From Bog-756 sp963831535 (GTDB lineage: Bacteria > Actinomycetota > Acidimicrobiia > Acidimicrobiales > RAAP-2), in contig CAWHQP010000002.1 of the NCBI GenBank assembly GCA_963831535.1, positions 186,001-250,000 of the forward strand: 64,000 nucleotides of DNA, in the 5' to 3' direction. Shown here one piece after another: positions 44,388 to 53,125 of this stretch (position 1 is the stretch's first letter; each line of letters starts with the position of its first letter). The position numbers and the translations under genes are program-made. The notes under the pieces are model-generated. The model had not been told where the DNA came from, did no database searches, and saw only the letters and a list, made by a program, of their open reading frames with translations.

Positions 44388-45164
44388 TCAGCCCAGGCCG
44401 AGCGCCGCCTCTACCCGGGCCGTCAACCGGGCCCGGGCCGTGGCCATCGACGGTCCGTACCAGGTGAGGTCCCGACCCGACACCAGTGCGCACGGGACGT
44501 CGGGGAACGCTTCGGGCCCGTCGTCGGGGGCGAAGGGATACGGCTCGTCGGGCAGCAGGATCAACTCGGGCTCCACGGCCGCCAGGTCGGTCAGCCCGGC
44601 CTTTGGGTAGCGGTCCTGGGCATCGTCGAAGACGTGGGTCAGGCCCAGCCGGACCACCAGGTCCCCGCTGAAGGTGCGACCACCCACCACCATCCACGGG
44701 TCCCGCCAAATCGGCACCACCACGCGGACCGGAGCCAGATCGGCTGGACGTCCCCACTCGGAGGTAGCCCCGGCCAACCACCCGGGTTCATCGGCCCCGA
44801 GCACGTCGACGAGCAGCCTCCGCAGCGTGCCCAGAGCCTGGTCGACCGATTCGACCACTGTCACCCACACCGGGATGCCGCCGGCTCGGAGGCGATCGAC
44901 GTCGATGCGACGGTTCTCCTCCTGGTTGACCACCACCAGGTCGGGATGGAGCGCGGCGATCGCCGCATGGTCGGGGTTCTTCGTCCCGCGCACCCGGGCC
45001 ACGTCGAGCCCCACCGGGTGGGTACACCAATCGGTCGCCCCCACCAGCCGCCCGGGCACCGTGACGGCGATGGCCTCGGTGAGCGAGGGGACCAACGAAA
45101 CCACCCGGGTGGGTGGCCGCTCCAGGTCGAGCGGGTGTCCCAAGTCGTCCTTCAGTGTCGCCAC
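44388..45164 (-). CDS. Helical-backbone metal receptor/BtuF-like binding protein
   Basis: The 258-residue product has the two-lobe fold of BtuF-type receptors: VVSLVPSLTEAIAVTVPGRL then VGATDWCTHP, and HPDLVVVNQEENRRIDVDRL with the linking helix. It has no signal peptide and no permease neighbours, so it may be a cytoplasmic cobalamin or metal-chelate binder rather than an import receptor. Proximity to the B12-dependent mutase supports a B12 link (inference). GTG 45164 has GGAGGAGG upstream. Confidence 0.8.
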   Translation of the reverse strand: MATLKDDLGHPLDLERPPTRVVSLVPSLTEAIAVTVPGRLVGATDWCTHPVGLDVARVRGTKNPDHAAIAALHPDLVVVNQEENRRIDVDRLRAGGIPVWVTVVESVDQALGTLRRLLVDVLGADEPGWLAGATSEWGRPADLAPVRVVVPIWRDPWMVVGGRTFSGDLVVRLGLTHVFDDAQDRYPKAGLTDLAAVEPELILLPDEPYPFAPDDGPEAFPDVPCALVSGRDLTWYGPSMATARARLTARVEAALGLG

Positions 45165-45227
45165 GTCCCTCCTCCTGGCGCCCGAGCCCACCTGCCCGGG
45201 CCCGCCGGTCGCGGATAGCGTCGTCCG

Positions 45228-45737
45228 GTGGCCACCGAACCCCTCGAGTTCGACCCTATCGAAGAGGCCCGCGTCCAGTGGGCGGCCCGTTGGCAGCCCG
45301 ACGTCAGCGACGCCATGGCCGCCGCCACCTCGATCATGCGGGCCCAGCAAGTGGTGCTGGCCGCGGTGGATGGTGTCCTGCGTCCGTTCGGACTGACCTT
45401 CGCCCGCTACGAGGGCCTGGTCCTCCTCCTCTACAGCCGCCACGGCGTGCTGCCCCTCGGGAAGATGGGGCCGCGCCTCATGATCCACCCCACCAGCGTG
45501 ACCAACATCATCGACCGGCTGGAGCAGCAGGGTCTGGTTCGACGGCGGCCCCACCCCACCGACGGTCGGACCACCCTGGCCGAGATCACCGACGAGGGAC
45601 GCCGGCTGGCCAAACGGGCCACCCGGGCCGTCAACGAGGTGGCCTTCGGTCTGGACGGGCTCAGCCCGAGTGACCTCCGCCACCTCATGCGGATCATCAC
45701 CAAACTCCGTCTCGGAGCCGGGGACTTCACGCCGTGA
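45228..45737 (+). CDS. MarR-family transcriptional regulator
   Basis: The 169-residue product has the MarR winged helix: FGLTFARYEGLVLLLYSRHG, MIHPTSVTNIIDRLEQQGLV and the wing RRRPHPTDGRTTLAEITDEG. MarR proteins sense small ligands, often aromatic or acyl-CoA compounds. It is divergent from the BtuF-like gene and upstream of an alpha/beta hydrolase. GTG 45228 lies six bases after TAGCGT (45216-45221), a leaderless signal. Confidence 0.92.
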   Translation: MATEPLEFDPIEEARVQWAARWQPDVSDAMAAATSIMRAQQVVLAAVDGVLRPFGLTFARYEGLVLLLYSRHGVLPLGKMGPRLMIHPTSVTNIIDRLEQQGLVRRRPHPTDGRTTLAEITDEGRRLAKRATRAVNEVAFGLDGLSPSDLRHLMRIITKLRLGAGDFTP

Positions 45738-45815
45738 GTCGACTCGGTCACCCCGCTGTAACCGGTAGCGTCATGGCCGGCCGAAATCCGGCCCACCAAC
45801 CGGAAGGAGCGGACC

Positions 45816-46997
45816 GTGATGCTGCACGAGGATGCCGACATGGACGCCCAACTGGCCCGCACACTCATCGGGACGCTGGTCGGATCGGCTGACCTGGGTG
45901 AGGCGCTGGCCACCGCTCAGCGGGTGGAGCCGGGACACTACGACCAGTGGTACACCGAGTGGGCCGAAACGGCGTCACGGGCCGAGGCGGCCGCCGAGCG
46001 GGCCGTCGAACGCGGCCATGCGGCGTTGGCCGGACCCGGCTACCTGCGAGCCGCCGAGTACCGCCGGCAGTCGTACTTCTTCCTGCGGCGGGACGTGGGC
46101 GATGAGCGGGTGCAGTCGGCCTACCGCGCCCAGCGGGACCTCTTCCGTCTGGCCCTCGAGCACCTCGAGTGGGTGGTGCAGCCGGTGTCGGTCCCGTTCG
46201 ACCCGGTGCCCCTGAACGGCTACCTGTTCCGACCGGCCGGCGAGGTGACCCCTCGACCCACCGTGCTCTTCCCCACCGGGTTCGACAGCACCTGCGAGGA
46301 GATGTACAAGTACGGCGTCCACGGGGCGCTGGCCATGGGGTGGAACGCGCTGTCCTGGGACGGTCCCGGCCAGGGCGGTCAGCTGATCGAACACGGTGTG
46401 GCCATGCGTCCGGACTTCGAGGTGGTACTCGAGGCCGTCATGGACTGGACGGTCGACCAGCCCGTGGTGGCTCCCGACCGCGTGGCCCTGGTCGGTCGGA
46501 GCCTGGGCGGCTACCTCGCCCCCCGAGGCGCCAGCGCCGAGCACCGGCTGCGCGCCCTCGTCTGCGATCCCGGCCAGTACGACTTCACGTCCCGGTTCGT
46601 CTCGATGTTCAGCCCCGCGGACTGGCGGCGCGTCCAGGACGCCGATCCGGCCATGGACGCCCAACTGGAGGGATTCCTAAGCGACGCCCGCAGCCGCGAG
46701 TTCTACGGCTCGCGCATGGCGGCGATGGGGGCGGCGACCTTCGGCCAGTGGCTGCGGCTGCTGGTCACCTACACCCTGGAGGGGCGGGCCGAGCACATCA
46801 CCTGCCCGACCCTGGTGACCGAGGGCGAGGGGGACTTCGCCAGCCAGAGCCGGGTGCTCTTCGATGCCCTGGCCTGTCCCAGGTGGTTTCGGGAGTTCAC
46901 CGTGGCCGAGGGGGCCGGGGGTCATTGCGAGGGGATGGGCCAACAGCTCTGGCTGGACGAGGTGGGCTCGTGGCTCGCCGAACAGCTGGACAGCTGA
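45816..46997 (+). CDS. Alpha/beta hydrolase, FrsA/DUF1100-like
   Basis: The 393-residue product has a helical N-terminal region of about 130 residues and an alpha/beta hydrolase domain. The nucleophile elbow is GRSLGGY; the acid is near VTEGEGDF and the His is in GAGGHCEGMG. This layout fits FrsA-like or 2,6-dihydropseudooxynicotine-hydrolase-type enzymes that cleave C-C or ester bonds. The substrate is unknown. AAGGAGC precedes the GTG/ATG pair at 45816/45819. It follows the MarR gene by 78 bases. Confidence 0.87.
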   Translation: MMLHEDADMDAQLARTLIGTLVGSADLGEALATAQRVEPGHYDQWYTEWAETASRAEAAAERAVERGHAALAGPGYLRAAEYRRQSYFFLRRDVGDERVQSAYRAQRDLFRLALEHLEWVVQPVSVPFDPVPLNGYLFRPAGEVTPRPTVLFPTGFDSTCEEMYKYGVHGALAMGWNALSWDGPGQGGQLIEHGVAMRPDFEVVLEAVMDWTVDQPVVAPDRVALVGRSLGGYLAPRGASAEHRLRALVCDPGQYDFTSRFVSMFSPADWRRVQDADPAMDAQLEGFLSDARSREFYGSRMAAMGAATFGQWLRLLVTYTLEGRAEHITCPTLVTEGEGDFASQSRVLFDALACPRWFREFTVAEGAGGHCEGMGQQLWLDEVGSWLAEQLDS

Positions 46998-47047
46998 CGG
47001 ACATGGCCGACGAGCCGGTGGCCGGGTGGCCATCGACCGGGACCGGT

Positions 47048-48604
47048 TCAGGTCCCCAGCCGGCTCCGAACCACTTTGCCCAGGGCGTTGCGCGGTAACT
47101 CGTCGACCACATGGACGAGCCGGGGCCGCTTGTACGCGGCCAGCGTCGCCTGGGTGAACCGGGCCAGCTCCGCGACGGTCGGGGGCGGACCGTCGGGGAC
47201 GATCCATGCCGTCACCACCTCGCCCCACTCGGCGGACGCCGTCCCCGTCACGGCCACCTCGGCCACCGCCGGGTGCGCGGCCAGGACGTCCTCGACCTCG
47301 CCGGGATAGACGTTGAATCCACCGGAGATGATCATCTCCTTCGTCCGTCCCCTGATCAGGAGGTAACCGTCGGACTCCTCCCCCACGTCCCCGGTCCGGA
47401 ACCACGGTGATTCCCCGGGGTCGGCATCCTCGGCGGCCACGAAGATCTCGGCGTTGGCCTGCGGGCGCTCCCAGTAGCCGTCGAACACGTTGGGCCCACG
47501 GACCAGGATCTCGCCGTCCCGGGCCAACCGGACCTCCACACCGGGCAAGGGGAATCCGACCGTCCCGGCCCGTCGCTCCCCTTCGTAGGGGTTGGAGACG
47601 TTCATCAGTGTCTCGGTCATGCCGAACCGTTCGAGGACCACGATCCCACTGACCGCCGTGACCGCGGCGTGGAGCTCGGCCGAAAGCGGGGCGGAACCGG
47701 AGACGCAGAGTCGCTGGCCCCGGAGGCGTCCCATCTCGCCGGAGGCGAGGAGCCGGTGGTACATGGTGGGCACGCCGAAAAAGAGGGTGGTGGCATGGTC
47801 CTCGGCCACTGTCACCACCGCTTCGGGGTCGAATCCGGGCAGGAGGACAGCCGATGCCCCGGCCAACAGGGTGCCGTAGACGCCGACAGCCAGGCCGTGG
47901 GCGTGGAAGACGGGGAGGCAGTGGACCAGGCGGTCCCCGGCGGTCCAGCGCCACGCCGCGGTCACCGACTCCGTTGCCGCCAGCAGGTTCCGGTGCCGGA
48001 GCACCGCACCTTTCGGGGCTCCGGTCGTCCCCGAGGTGTAACAGATGAGCGCGGGGTCGTCGGGCTGTGCGACGTCCACCGGACCGGGGTCGCCGTCGGG
48101 CAGGTCGAGGTCGGGTCCGGTCACCACCACCGGTCCCGGCGCAGCCCTGCGCACCCACTCGGCCCGGTCGGCACGGTCGACGACAGCGGCGGCGGCCCCG
48201 ACGTCACCGACGATGTGGGCCAGCTCCCGCTCGGAGTAGGCCGTATTGGCCGGCACCACCACCAACCCCGCCCGCAGCGCCCCGACGTGGGCCACCAACG
48301 ATGCGACCGACGACGAGGTCGACCACACCACCCGGTCCCCGGTCACCAGGCCGGCGGCGCGGAGCCGGCCGGCGGCGCGCCGGGTGGCGGCGTCGAACTC
48401 GCCCGCCGTCCACCAGCGTCCGGCATGACCGGACCGATCGGTCCGGCTGGACTCCGAGGTGAAGGGCTCCAGCCACAGGCGGGCCCCGGGGGCCTCGACC
48501 CATCGTCGGGACCAGGCGGCCAGGAGGGTCCCCTCGGCCAGTAGGTCGGCCACCGCCAGGTCCCGACCGGCAGGAAGGTGCTCGGCCCACGGACGGAAGG
48601 TCAC
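47048..48604 (-). CDS. AMP-dependent acyl-CoA synthetase
   Basis: The 518-residue product is an ANL-superfamily enzyme: phosphate-binding loop YTSGTTGAPKGA near residue 190, FGMTETLMNVSNPYEGERRA, WFRTGDVGEESDGYL with the hinge Asp, and the C-terminal catalytic Lys in PRNALGKVVRS. It activates an acid as acyl-AMP and forms the CoA ester. The length and PVFHAHGLAVGVYGTLLAGA block resemble malonyl-CoA synthetases, but the acid is not certain. GTG 48604 has no ribosome site; a five-codon leaderless ORF (48612-48629, after TACGGT) ends seven bases before it. Confidence 0.92.
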   Translation of the reverse strand: MTFRPWAEHLPAGRDLAVADLLAEGTLLAAWSRRWVEAPGARLWLEPFTSESSRTDRSGHAGRWWTAGEFDAATRRAAGRLRAAGLVTGDRVVWSTSSSVASLVAHVGALRAGLVVVPANTAYSERELAHIVGDVGAAAAVVDRADRAEWVRRAAPGPVVVTGPDLDLPDGDPGPVDVAQPDDPALICYTSGTTGAPKGAVLRHRNLLAATESVTAAWRWTAGDRLVHCLPVFHAHGLAVGVYGTLLAGASAVLLPGFDPEAVVTVAEDHATTLFFGVPTMYHRLLASGEMGRLRGQRLCVSGSAPLSAELHAAVTAVSGIVVLERFGMTETLMNVSNPYEGERRAGTVGFPLPGVEVRLARDGEILVRGPNVFDGYWERPQANAEIFVAAEDADPGESPWFRTGDVGEESDGYLLIRGRTKEMIISGGFNVYPGEVEDVLAAHPAVAEVAVTGTASAEWGEVVTAWIVPDGPPPTVAELARFTQATLAAYKRPRLVHVVDELPRNALGKVVRSRLGT

Positions 48605-48661
48605 GATTCGGTCACGTGCCCGGGGCCATCCGACTCACCGTAGTTCGGACGTCCCGGGTGC

Positions 48662-51040
48662 TCATCCCCCGTTGGCTGCCGCCGTGTAGGTCCGGCAGGG
48701 CTGGCCCCGCAGGGAAGGACAGGCGGGCTGGGCATCGGGAGGGTTGACCCCCGGGACCACCGACAGGACCAGGGCCGACCGGTTCGCGCCTCCGAGGCCG
48801 ATGGTGTCCGTCACCGTGCCGCCGGTCGGATACGTGTCGAACTGCCAGGCCGGCCGGTCGCCGCCGGGAGCGGTGATGGACACCCGGATCCGCGAGCCGG
48901 TCCGGAAGGCGTAGGCGAACGGCTCGATGGGGATGCGCACCTCGGTGAACCGCCCGGCGGGCAGTGGCGACGCCGTGGCCGCGGCATAGGTGGGAACCGG
49001 GTCCGTGGCCGTCGACGCCGCCCGGTCGAGCGCACGGTCGCTGGCCCGGAGCTCTCCGGTCTGGACGAACAGCTCCTGCCCGTTGGGCCGAACCTCGGAG
49101 ATGGTGGCCTGCAGATCGGTGTCGGACGCCGTGCTCTCGACCCACAGGTCGAGGCTGGCCGGACCGACGGCCACCACGTCACTGGTCAGTGGGGTCGAGA
49201 TGAAGCCCACCCCGTCGGAGCCGCTGGCCGGGACCCACTGATACGGCGGGAGCGCGGCCCAGGGGTTGCCAGTGGGCAGGTCGTCGGCCGGTCGGGCCGA
49301 CGGGTCCGGCTGGAACGAGACCGAGTCGGACAGGGCACGGCTTCCCCGGACGCGGCCAGGGTCAGACGGGGCCGCGGTTCCGGTGAGCGAGCCTCCCGGT
49401 CCGAGGAGGAGGCGGGTGGGCACGGCCTGCGGAGGGGGCCATGAGGTGTAGTCCTGGCTCCACACCGGCTGCATGGCCCCGGGTCCCGCGCTGCCGCCAC
49501 CGTTGTCGAACAGGACCCGTACGCGGGGCTGTTGCTCGAAGGCGGCGCGGGCCGCGGCCAGGGTGGGCTCGTCGGTGTAGCCCACCGGCGCCACCGGACC
49601 CGACGGCGCCCCCACCACTTCGGAGTACAGGGCCGGGGCCAGCGAGGTGAGGGTGGGCGACGGGGTCGGTACCTTGTCGGCCACGTAGAGGTCGAGGAAC
49701 TCCAGCCAGCGGGTGATGGTACCCGGGCCCAGGGAATCGATGTGGGTCCCGTTGGTGATGGTGGCCCACACCCTGGGGTCGTGGGACAGGTCCTTGATGA
49801 TGGCCGGCCACTGCCCACCGGTCTGCTCGTCCTGGAAGGCGCCGGAGACGAACACGGGGACGTCGGTCGACCGGGCCCAGGTGGACGGCGACCGCTGCCG
49901 GTAGAGGGAGGGCAGGTAGTGGGCAGCCTGGCTCAGCAACGTCTGGATGTTCTGGGCCTGGCCGTGGAGGGCCTGGTTGGCCAGGCACCGGGTGTCCCCC
50001 TGCTCGATGAGGACCTTGGCGTACTCCTGGCCGCCGGCCGGGGCCACCTCGGCGTCGGACTGGCGCTGGGCCAGCCACGAGCCGGCGAACCCGCTGTTGA
50101 ACATGCCCCCGGGGAAGCCGGTCGAATAGAGGTCGTCGGTGAGGCTCATCGGCGCGATGGCGGCCAGACCCGGAGGCCGGGTCCCGGCCACGAACATCTG
50201 GGAGATGCCCGAAAAGGAGATGCCCACCATCCCCACCTTGTGGTTGGCCACCCACGGCTGGGAGGCGGCGATCTGCACGGCGTCGTACCCGTCGTAGGTG
50301 GTGGGCAGGTCGAATAGGTCGAAGGCCCCACCCGAACAGCCGGTGCCCCGCATCTGGAGGCTGATGGTGGCGAAGCCGAGCAGGGGTGCCACGAGCGAGC
50401 CGACCACGGTGGCCGAGTCCGGGACGAGGGGGTCCGACGTGCTCTCGCCGTTCAGGTGCAGTTCGGCGTCGATGAGGCTGTGGGGGGCGGCGATGGCGTA
50501 GCCCGACTCCTCGATCACCGTGGGGAACGGCCCGTCGGCCAGGGTCTTGCCCGGGGGAAGCCGCACCGTCGCCGCCAGGGAGACGCCGTCGCGCATGGTG
50601 ATGTAGTTGAGCCCGACGTGGAGTTGCTGACTGCTGTAGAACGACTCGGGTGGCGTGTCGCGGGTCGACAGGACTCGGAACCTGGCCGTGGAGGCCGTCG
50701 TCGCGCCGTCGGTCGTCCGGAAGGCGTAGCCGGGCCCGGGCGTCAGGTCCCGGATGATCAGACTCCCCTGGGCGTCGACGGTGCCCCGGCCCACCGGGCG
50801 GTCCAGGCCGTTGACCAGTACCGCCGTGGCACCGGGCGTGGCTCCGAGAAGATAGGCCTGGTCGATCGAGCCGTGACCGCCGAATCCGGAGCCGACAGAG
50901 GTGGGTGCCGGGCTGGCCAAGGTCGTGGCCGGTGCCGGGGTCGACGTCGGCGACGAAGCACCGGCCGGCCCCGACCGTCCCACCGACGAACCGGCAACCA
51001 AGGCCATGGCGGCAACCAGTACCCAGCGTCGTCGGTGCAT
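48662..51040 (-). CDS. Secreted CocE/NonD-type hydrolase (X-Pro dipeptidyl-peptidase-like)
   Basis: The 792-residue product has a signal peptide (basic start then VLVAAMALVAGSSVG), a Ser/Thr/Pro linker, and a CocE-type alpha/beta hydrolase with nucleophile GISFSGI, acid in SGAFQDEQTGGQW and His in TNGTHIDS. The C-terminal 220 residues form the jelly-roll domain of the X-Pro peptidase family. It acts outside the membrane on peptides or esters; the substrate is unknown. ATG 51040 has AGGGGG six bases upstream. Confidence 0.9.
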   Translation of the reverse strand: MHRRRWVLVAAMALVAGSSVGRSGPAGASSPTSTPAPATTLASPAPTSVGSGFGGHGSIDQAYLLGATPGATAVLVNGLDRPVGRGTVDAQGSLIIRDLTPGPGYAFRTTDGATTASTARFRVLSTRDTPPESFYSSQQLHVGLNYITMRDGVSLAATVRLPPGKTLADGPFPTVIEESGYAIAAPHSLIDAELHLNGESTSDPLVPDSATVVGSLVAPLLGFATISLQMRGTGCSGGAFDLFDLPTTYDGYDAVQIAASQPWVANHKVGMVGISFSGISQMFVAGTRPPGLAAIAPMSLTDDLYSTGFPGGMFNSGFAGSWLAQRQSDAEVAPAGGQEYAKVLIEQGDTRCLANQALHGQAQNIQTLLSQAAHYLPSLYRQRSPSTWARSTDVPVFVSGAFQDEQTGGQWPAIIKDLSHDPRVWATITNGTHIDSLGPGTITRWLEFLDLYVADKVPTPSPTLTSLAPALYSEVVGAPSGPVAPVGYTDEPTLAAARAAFEQQPRVRVLFDNGGGSAGPGAMQPVWSQDYTSWPPPQAVPTRLLLGPGGSLTGTAAPSDPGRVRGSRALSDSVSFQPDPSARPADDLPTGNPWAALPPYQWVPASGSDGVGFISTPLTSDVVAVGPASLDLWVESTASDTDLQATISEVRPNGQELFVQTGELRASDRALDRAASTATDPVPTYAAATASPLPAGRFTEVRIPIEPFAYAFRTGSRIRVSITAPGGDRPAWQFDTYPTGGTVTDTIGLGGANRSALVLSVVPGVNPPDAQPACPSLRGQPCRTYTAAANGG

Positions 51041-51166
51041 CGACATCCCCCTATGGCTGTGGTCAGTCCCGCGCTCCGTCCGACCGGTCATCGGTCATCG
51101 GACCGCCGACGGCCATGGTAGCCAGGGTGGGGACCGTACACCGCCCCCACCTGGGTCTCGGACCCT

Positions 51167-52813
51167 TCACGGGGACGGGTTCCCCGAGGCGGTGGATCGG
51201 CGGTTGAGCCGTCTGAACGTGCCCCGTTGGGCCCGGTAGAACCGGGGGAACGCACCGAAGAGGTGGTCGTAGACGCCCGTGCGGTCCGGGTGCGGCGCGA
51301 ACACCCTGTCCACGGCGACCAGGGTCCGCACATCGGTGGGCCGGATGGCTCCGAGGGCCATGGCGGCGATGAGTGCGGCCCCCCGCAGATTGGCCAGAAC
51401 CGGCTCGTCCACCCGCTCGATCGTCCGGTCCATCACGTCGGCGTGGATCTGGCACCAGAGATCCGACTGGGCTCCGCCTCCGATCATCCTCACCGGATCG
51501 AGCCGACGCCCGGCGAACCGCTCGACCGCTTCGTGGAGCCATCGGTTGTTGTACGCCACACCCTCGAGGACCGCCCGCACCAGATCGGCCCGGTCGCAGG
51601 TCAAGGAGAGGTTGTGGAACCCGCCCCGGGCGTGACGGTCGTCGACCGGCGAACGCTCCCCGCGCAGCCACGGCGTGAACAGCACCCCCGAGGAGCCGGG
51701 CCGAGCCTGTGCCGCCAGGGCCACGGCACCGGCGAAGTCGGGGCGGCCCCCGGTGTCCACCAACCCGGGCACCACGCCGCACACCCAGTCGAGACAGGCC
51801 CCTCCTGTCTCGTGGTTGTCGGCGATCAGATACCGTCCCGGAACGAGGCCCGGGACGCTGGCCACCTGATCGAAGGGAGCGGTCTTCTTGAACGGTACCG
51901 GTGCCCCGATCCAGGCGCTGGTGCTCACGGCCAGATGGACCTGGTAGTCGAGGACGGCCCCGGCCCCACAGGCAGCCGAGTGGAGATCAGGGGTCCCGGC
52001 CACGACCGGCACGCCCCCGGGGAGCCCCAGATCGGTGGCCACATCGGGACGGACGGTGCCGATGACTGACCCGGTCCGGCGGAGCGGGGGAAGCCTGTCG
52101 GGGTCGACACCGGAGCGGGACACAAGCACCGGGTCGTACTCGAGAACGTCGAGGTGCCGGTTGTCGGTGAGCCACGCGCCGATCATCGAGGCGTGGGACG
52201 CCGCCGCCGAACCGGTCAGGCGCATGGACAGGTAGTCGACCGGCTCGAGGAACCACCGGGCCGGTTCCAAGGCCCCGGTGGCAACCCCGGGCCGAGCCGG
52301 TCTGGCCTCCTCGGCCTGGAGGTAGCGGATGTGCCCGACCGGATCTGCCCCCGAGAGGGAGGGGACGCCACCGGACCGGCGGATCCAGCTGAGGGCGGCC
52401 ACCGGGGCGTACCCGGCTACCGGCCCGGCGATGACCTGGCGGGAGAAGTGTCCACCCCGGGTGTCCATCCACATGAGGCACGGACCCACCGGTTCGCCCA
52501 CGTCGTCGACCGGCACCGTGCTGGCCCACTGCCCGGTGACGCTGACCGCCGCCACCCGGTCCGGGGGGACGGCGCCCGAAGCGAGCCCCCTCCTCGCCAG
52601 ACGGCACACCAGATCCCACCACACCCCCGCATCCTGTGTAGCGGCGTCCTCGTCCACCCGGGTGGTGAGGGGTGCGAGCTCGTGCCAGGCGACGACCCCG
52701 GTCAACGAGACCAGGCCGACCTTGAGTCCGCTGGTCCCCAGGTCCACCGCCAGGACGAACCGATCGTCGTTCCACCGCCCCTGACCTGGGATGTTCGATT
52801 CCACAAGGCTCAC
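51167..52813 (-). CDS. FGGY-family carbohydrate kinase, xylulokinase-like
   Basis: The 548-residue product has the ATPase fold of sugar kinases: AVDLGTSGLKVGLVSLTG near the start, and the FGGY second signature with GGGAQSDLWCQIHADVMDRT, then EPVLANLRGAALIAAMALG. The phosphate-binding Asp sits in VVAGTPDLHSAACGAG. It most resembles xylulokinases, but no isomerase or transporter is nearby, so the sugar is not fixed. GTG 52813 lies seven bases after TAGCGT (52826-52821), a leaderless signal. Confidence 0.87.
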   Translation of the reverse strand: MSLVESNIPGQGRWNDDRFVLAVDLGTSGLKVGLVSLTGVVAWHELAPLTTRVDEDAATQDAGVWWDLVCRLARRGLASGAVPPDRVAAVSVTGQWASTVPVDDVGEPVGPCLMWMDTRGGHFSRQVIAGPVAGYAPVAALSWIRRSGGVPSLSGADPVGHIRYLQAEEARPARPGVATGALEPARWFLEPVDYLSMRLTGSAAASHASMIGAWLTDNRHLDVLEYDPVLVSRSGVDPDRLPPLRRTGSVIGTVRPDVATDLGLPGGVPVVAGTPDLHSAACGAGAVLDYQVHLAVSTSAWIGAPVPFKKTAPFDQVASVPGLVPGRYLIADNHETGGACLDWVCGVVPGLVDTGGRPDFAGAVALAAQARPGSSGVLFTPWLRGERSPVDDRHARGGFHNLSLTCDRADLVRAVLEGVAYNNRWLHEAVERFAGRRLDPVRMIGGGAQSDLWCQIHADVMDRTIERVDEPVLANLRGAALIAAMALGAIRPTDVRTLVAVDRVFAPHPDRTGVYDHLFGAFPRFYRAQRGTFRRLNRRSTASGNPSP

Positions 52814-53125
52814 CGACCGCACGCTAACCGTCGGCAGGCACCCAGCCACGGTACGTCGACTGGCGTTGGCGTCCCGGGCCCACCGGGCGTTGCCTTAACG
52901 GCGTTCTGTGCCATACCATGCTGAGTGGCGCTCTCCGTGGCTGACAAGCCACTTTACGAGAGTACGCCAGCTTTTTTTACCGTTTAATTCCCATAGTGCA
53001 AGCGATCCAGCAGGGGCAGGGCTGCTTGAAATGCAAACCGTTCTCGCCGTGACGATTCTCCGAACGCCGTCGGACCGCGCCACCAGGCCGGTCGGCGCCG
53101 GTCACGGGGGGCCAAGGACCCGGTC
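52814..53125. other. Intergenic region between divergent kinase and LuxR-type regulator genes
   Basis: It contains a GTGGCT-GACA-AGCCAC hairpin (52937-52952) and a T7 run near 52972 in an AT-rich patch. Since the genes on both sides read outward, these are more likely operator or promoter elements of the regulator than a terminator. No gene is supported. Confidence 0.4.

Noticed and set aside
42673..44781. 702-codon minus-strand frame opposite the mutase domain
   Set aside because: The plus strand encodes a clearly conserved mutase; the minus frame has no recognisable domain and repeats Gly-Asp-Val patterns typical of antisense frames in high-GC DNA.
46677..48158. 493-codon minus-strand frame overlapping the acyl-CoA synthetase
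   Set aside because: It is an Arg/Gly/Pro-rich alternate frame of the same strand as the synthetase, which carries all ANL motifs.
52937..52978. Hairpin followed by a T run as a terminator
   Set aside because: The flanking genes read outward from this region and the T run is 19 bases from the stem, so termination is unlikely.
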